A stretch of DNA of 64,000 nucleotides from Chlamydoabsidia padenii (lineage: Eukaryota; Mucoromycota; Mucoromycetes; Mucorales; Cunninghamellaceae): assembly GCA_025330725.1 (NCBI GenBank), contig JAIWND010000009.1, positions 930,001-994,000 of the forward strand, given 5' to 3'. Shown piece by piece: positions 60,963 to 64,000 of the stretch (the first letter of the stretch is position 1; every line of letters begins with the position of its first letter). A program made the translations under genes and the position numbers. Below the pieces are notes generated by a model. It searched no databases, was not told the origin of the DNA, and was given only the letters and a program-made list of their open reading frames with translations.

Positions 60963-62902
60963 TACCACCAGCACCATAACGCCAAGATACACCAAAGGTA
61001 GGATGGAAAACCAGCCCAATGATATCACACATCGGAACCCATATCTAGCTGTCTTCACCTGAACACCATCAAGTCTTCAAGTTACTGATTTTCCTCCGAC
61101 CAAGCTTGAGAATGCACTTGCAGCGGCAGAGTCCTTTCAACAAATCACAGTATCCCGAAGCACTAGTCCTTCGCCTAAATCAAGCTTGCTATGATGATCA
61201 CAAAGCTTCATTGTAGGTGAACTTCCACCACTGCAAGCGCCCATAAATAACCACCTATGAATATTTGCCTCACAAGGCAAACAAGGATAATAATAATAAT
61301 AATAATAATAATAAGAGAGATGAAGAAGATAAGTACATGTTCACATAACATTTGGACATATTGTTTGTGTGCTTTTTCATGTTTCTTACCATTAACGATG
61401 TCACCAAGGTACACCAAAGGTAGGATGGAAAACCAGCCCAACGATATCACACATCGGAACCCATATCTAGCTGTCTTCACCTGAACACCATCAAGTCTTC
61501 AAGTTACTGATCTTCCTCCGACCAAGCTTGAGAATGCACTTGCAGCGGCAGAGTCCTTTCAACAAATCACAGTATCCCGAAGCACTAGTCCTTCGCCTAA
61601 ATCAAGCTTGCTATGATGATCACAAAGCTTCATTGTAGGTGAACTTCCACCACTGCAAGCGCCCATATATAGCCATCTATGAATATTTGCCTCACAAGAC
61701 AAACAAGGATAATAATAATAGTAATAAGAGAGATGAAGAAGATAAGTAAATGTTCGCATATCATTTGGACATATTGTTTGTGTGCTTCTTCATGTTTCTT
61801 ACCATTAACGATGTCACCAAGGTACGCCAAAGGTAGGATGGAAAACCAGCCCAACGATATCACACATCGGAACCCATATCTAGCTGTCTTCACTCGAATA
61901 CCATCAAGTCTTCAAGTTACTGATCTTCCTCCGACCAAGCTTGAGAATGCACTTGCAGCGGCAGAGTCCTTTCAACAAATCACAGTATCCCGAAGTACTA
62001 GTCCTTCGCCTAAATCAAACTTGCTATGATGATCACAAAGCTTCATTGTAGGTGAACTTCCACCACTGCAAGCGCCCATAAATAACCACCTATGAATATT
62101 TGCCTCACAAGAAATAATAATAATAATAAGAGAGATGAAGAAGATAAGTACATGTTCGCATATCATTTGGACATATTGTTTGTGTGCTTTTTCATGTTTC
62201 TTACCATTAACGATGTCACCAAGGTACACCAAAGGTAGGATGGAAAACCAGCCCAATGATATCACACATCGGAACCCATATCTAGCTGTCTTCACTCGAA
62301 TACCATCAAGTCTTCAAGTTACTGATCTTCCTCCGACCAAGCTTGAGAATGCACTTGCAGCGGCAGAGTCCTTTCAACAAATCACAGTATCCCGAAGCAC
62401 TAGTCCTTCGCCTAAATCAAGCTTGCTATGATGATCACAAAGCTTCATTGTAGGTGAACTTCCACCACTGCAAGCGCCCATAAATAACCACCTATGAATA
62501 TTTGCCTCACAAGGCAAACAAGGATAATAATAATAATAATAATAATAATAAGAGAGATGAAGAAGATAAGTACATGTTCACATAACATTTGGACATATTG
62601 TTTGTGTGCTTTTTCATGTTTCTTACCATTAACGATGTCACCAAGGTACACCAAAGGTAGGATGGAAAACCAGCCCAATGATATCACACATCGGAACCCA
62701 TATCTAGCTGTCTTCACCTGAACACCATCAAGTCTTCAAGTTACTGATCTTCCTCCGACCAAGCTTGAGAATGCACTTGCAGCGGCAGAGTCCTTTCAAC
62801 AAATCACAGTATCCCGAAGTACTAGTCCTTCGCCTAAATCAAACTTGCTATGATGATCACAAAGCTTCATTGTAGGTGAACTTCCACCACTGCAAGCGCC
62901 CA
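60963..62902 (-). repeat. Five-copy tandem array, ~0.42 kb unit, with exon-like content
   Basis: Units begin at about 60963 (diverged first copy), 61385, 61798, 62200 and 62622. An internal marker (ATATCTAGCT) recurs at 61041, 61463, 61876, 62278 and 62700, giving spacings of 422, 413, 402 and 422 bp. Length changes come mainly from an (AAT)n tract. On the minus strand each unit has an exon-like frame (KTARYGFRCVISLGWFSI, then LPLVYLG) before GTAAG. It also has a second piece (KLDLGEGLVLRDTVIC) closed by a stop. Each unit also stays open on the + strand. The tail segments after copies 1 and 4 look identical, suggesting recent homogenisation. Probably serial duplication of an exon of the local gene family rather than a transposon. 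Confidence 0.85.
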
Positions 62903-63073
62903 TTTACTATCACTAAACGAAGAAGACCAGAAAAAAAAAAAAATCCCGTGTCAGGAAAAATAAAGATTTCAAAATATTAAATTCCCGCTCTTTCTCGTCT
63001 TCATTTTTCAACCTTTATTACCTTTATTCTATTTCTTCTACTATACCTTATTTTTTTTTATGTTAATACTATT
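62903..63073. promoter_or_regulatory. Promoter region of the right-edge gene
   Basis: Contains AAATCCCGTG (about 62941-62950) and AAATTCCCGCTC (about 62979-62990), relaxed copies of the recurrent motif, then a T/C-rich leader before the ATG at 63074. Confidence 0.4.
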
Positions 63074-64000
63074 ATGATCATTGACGATGTTGTTGAAGAA
63101 GGCAGCAAGCTCATGTTGTCAACAAAGGTGTATGATCTTCGTTTGCAAAGACAGATTACTGAAAAGGCATTAAAGGTAAGTAATAGTAACGATACTTATA
63201 ATGCTGAAACAAATTATGCTATTTTTTTCTTCTTCCTATAAATATAGAACCTGGAAGAACATACAAGCAAAAAACGGAAGGTATGAAAACGTTAGACAAG
63301 ACTTGATGCCTTTTACATATTTACTAATTCTTTTGTCTTGTTTTGTAGGTTGTACCTGTGTCTACTACCAGTGGAACTATTAGACCAAAGGATTCGAAAG
63401 CACGATACTACCAAATGTAAACTGCTCTGGAAACATTTATACATTGTTACTAATCTCATTTCTTCCAACTTAACCTTTTGATTTAGGCTAAACAAAAATG
63501 GAATCATTGATTTATCGAACACAACAAAAGCGTCTCAAGTGAATATTCTCGGAAACAAGAATCTCGTCCAACTTAGAATGAAGTATTCCTACAAACAAGA
63601 CTTTGATGAAGATTGGCTGAAAGAAGTCTCAAAATTCACCGATTTGACCAAACGCGTAAGTACTAAAAGGTGATCGATGTTTATGGAGAGAATACTAATT
63701 TACATATATTTTTTCATTTATGTATATAGATGAAGAACCCGACCAGTATTTCAAATGTTTACAAGGATACCAAGTCAATGAAGACCAACACTGATGAAAT
63801 GGAGGCTGTCAAATCTATATATACACATGTGTAGGAACAAACGTTGAATAGGATTGATGAAATCGTGATGATTATACTAACAGATTTTTTGTACTTATTA
63901 GACTGAAACAGCACGCCAGGGCCATGCATATGCTTACTGACAAATATGTAGATAAATGCTCCGAAATGTCTATTTTGGTGAAGTTTTGGGCTCCATTATT
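63074..64000 (+). CDS. Unrecognised lineage-specific-looking protein, truncated by window end
   Basis: Six exons visible, about 200 residues, cut by the window edge. It starts MIIDDVVEEGSKLML, then KALK joined to NLEEHTSKKRK (basic, possibly nuclear), VVPVSTTSGTIRPKDSKARYYQM, and NKNGIIDLSNTTKASQVNIL. It continues to KDFDEDWL-like acidic and helical segments and ends LTDKYVDKCSEMSILVKFWAPL. Introns are standard GT-AG. I do not recognise a named family; the last exon is shared with the inverted fragment near 60.8 kb. Function unknown. Confidence 0.6.

Noticed and set aside
61679..62431. Independent + strand genes in the tandem array
   Set aside because: The frames occur only because repeat copies lack one stop. 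They start in different flanks and recur with the array period, so they are reported as repeat content.
61257..62600. CRISPR-like array
   Set aside because: Units are about 420 bp, contain microsatellites and exon-like frames, and lie in a eukaryotic genome. There is no short direct-repeat/spacer pattern.

Overview
The window looks like nuclear DNA of an early-diverging filamentous fungus, most probably a member of the Mucoromycota (Mucorales-like). This is an inference. It rests on compact AT-rich intergenic DNA, many short introns (about 50-100 nt) with GTAAG-type donors and CTAAC/CTAAT branch signals, and a gene set of purely fungal/eukaryotic type (Gas/Gel glucanosyltransferase, type I metacaspase, Lro1, Gyp7, Pap1-like bZIP). 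It also rests on features that higher fungi usually lack: a KDM4-type demethylase with a C-terminal ePHD and Tudor-like module, and an apparent U12-type AT-AC intron. There is no sign of bacterial, viral or CRISPR sequence.

Layout. 1-5 kb: an AT-rich gene-free stretch, then a BAP31/Yet3 ER protein (-) and a SAM methyltransferase (-). 5-9 kb: Gyp7 Rab-GAP (+) and tRNA-Lys(UUU). 9-20 kb: metacaspase (-), KDM4-like JmjC demethylase (+), ornithine carbamoyltransferase (+) and an intronless KDM3-like JmjC demethylase (+). 20-28 kb: Pap1-like bZIP (-), small ankyrin protein (-) and a large unrecognised tail-anchored protein (-). 28-36 kb: Lro1 acyltransferase (+) and spindle-checkpoint Mad1 (-), whose last intron decides whether a roughly 208-residue acidic tail is added. 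36-39 kb: two damaged-looking loci, a kinesin-motor relic (-) and an ORF interrupted by TGA (+). 39-49 kb: GH72 glucanosyltransferase (-), gamma-glutamyl kinase (+), a small unknown gene (-), decapping enzyme Dcp2 (-) and mitochondrial release factor 1 (+). 49-60 kb: Sec2/Rabin8 GEF (-), PI4P 5-kinase (+), NC2-beta (-), Aim32-like (+) and NDUFAF7 (+). 60-64 kb: a five-copy tandem array of about 0.42 kb units, a diverged inverted fragment, and the 5' part of a related gene cut by the window end.

The genes are mostly unrelated housekeeping functions rather than one pathway. Loose themes are membrane traffic and exocytosis (Gyp7, Sec2, PI4P 5-kinase, BAP31), chromatin and transcription (two JmjC enzymes, NC2-beta, bZIP) and mitochondria (Mrf1, Aim32, NDUFAF7). 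The strongest unusual signals are the AT-AC intron in DCP2, the splicing-dependent acidic tail of Mad1, a short motif CAAATCCCG/CGGGATTTG repeated at least 12 times and mostly just upstream of genes, and the decaying repeat cluster at the right end. All exon joins were made by eye from splice signals and protein continuity; no homology search was run.
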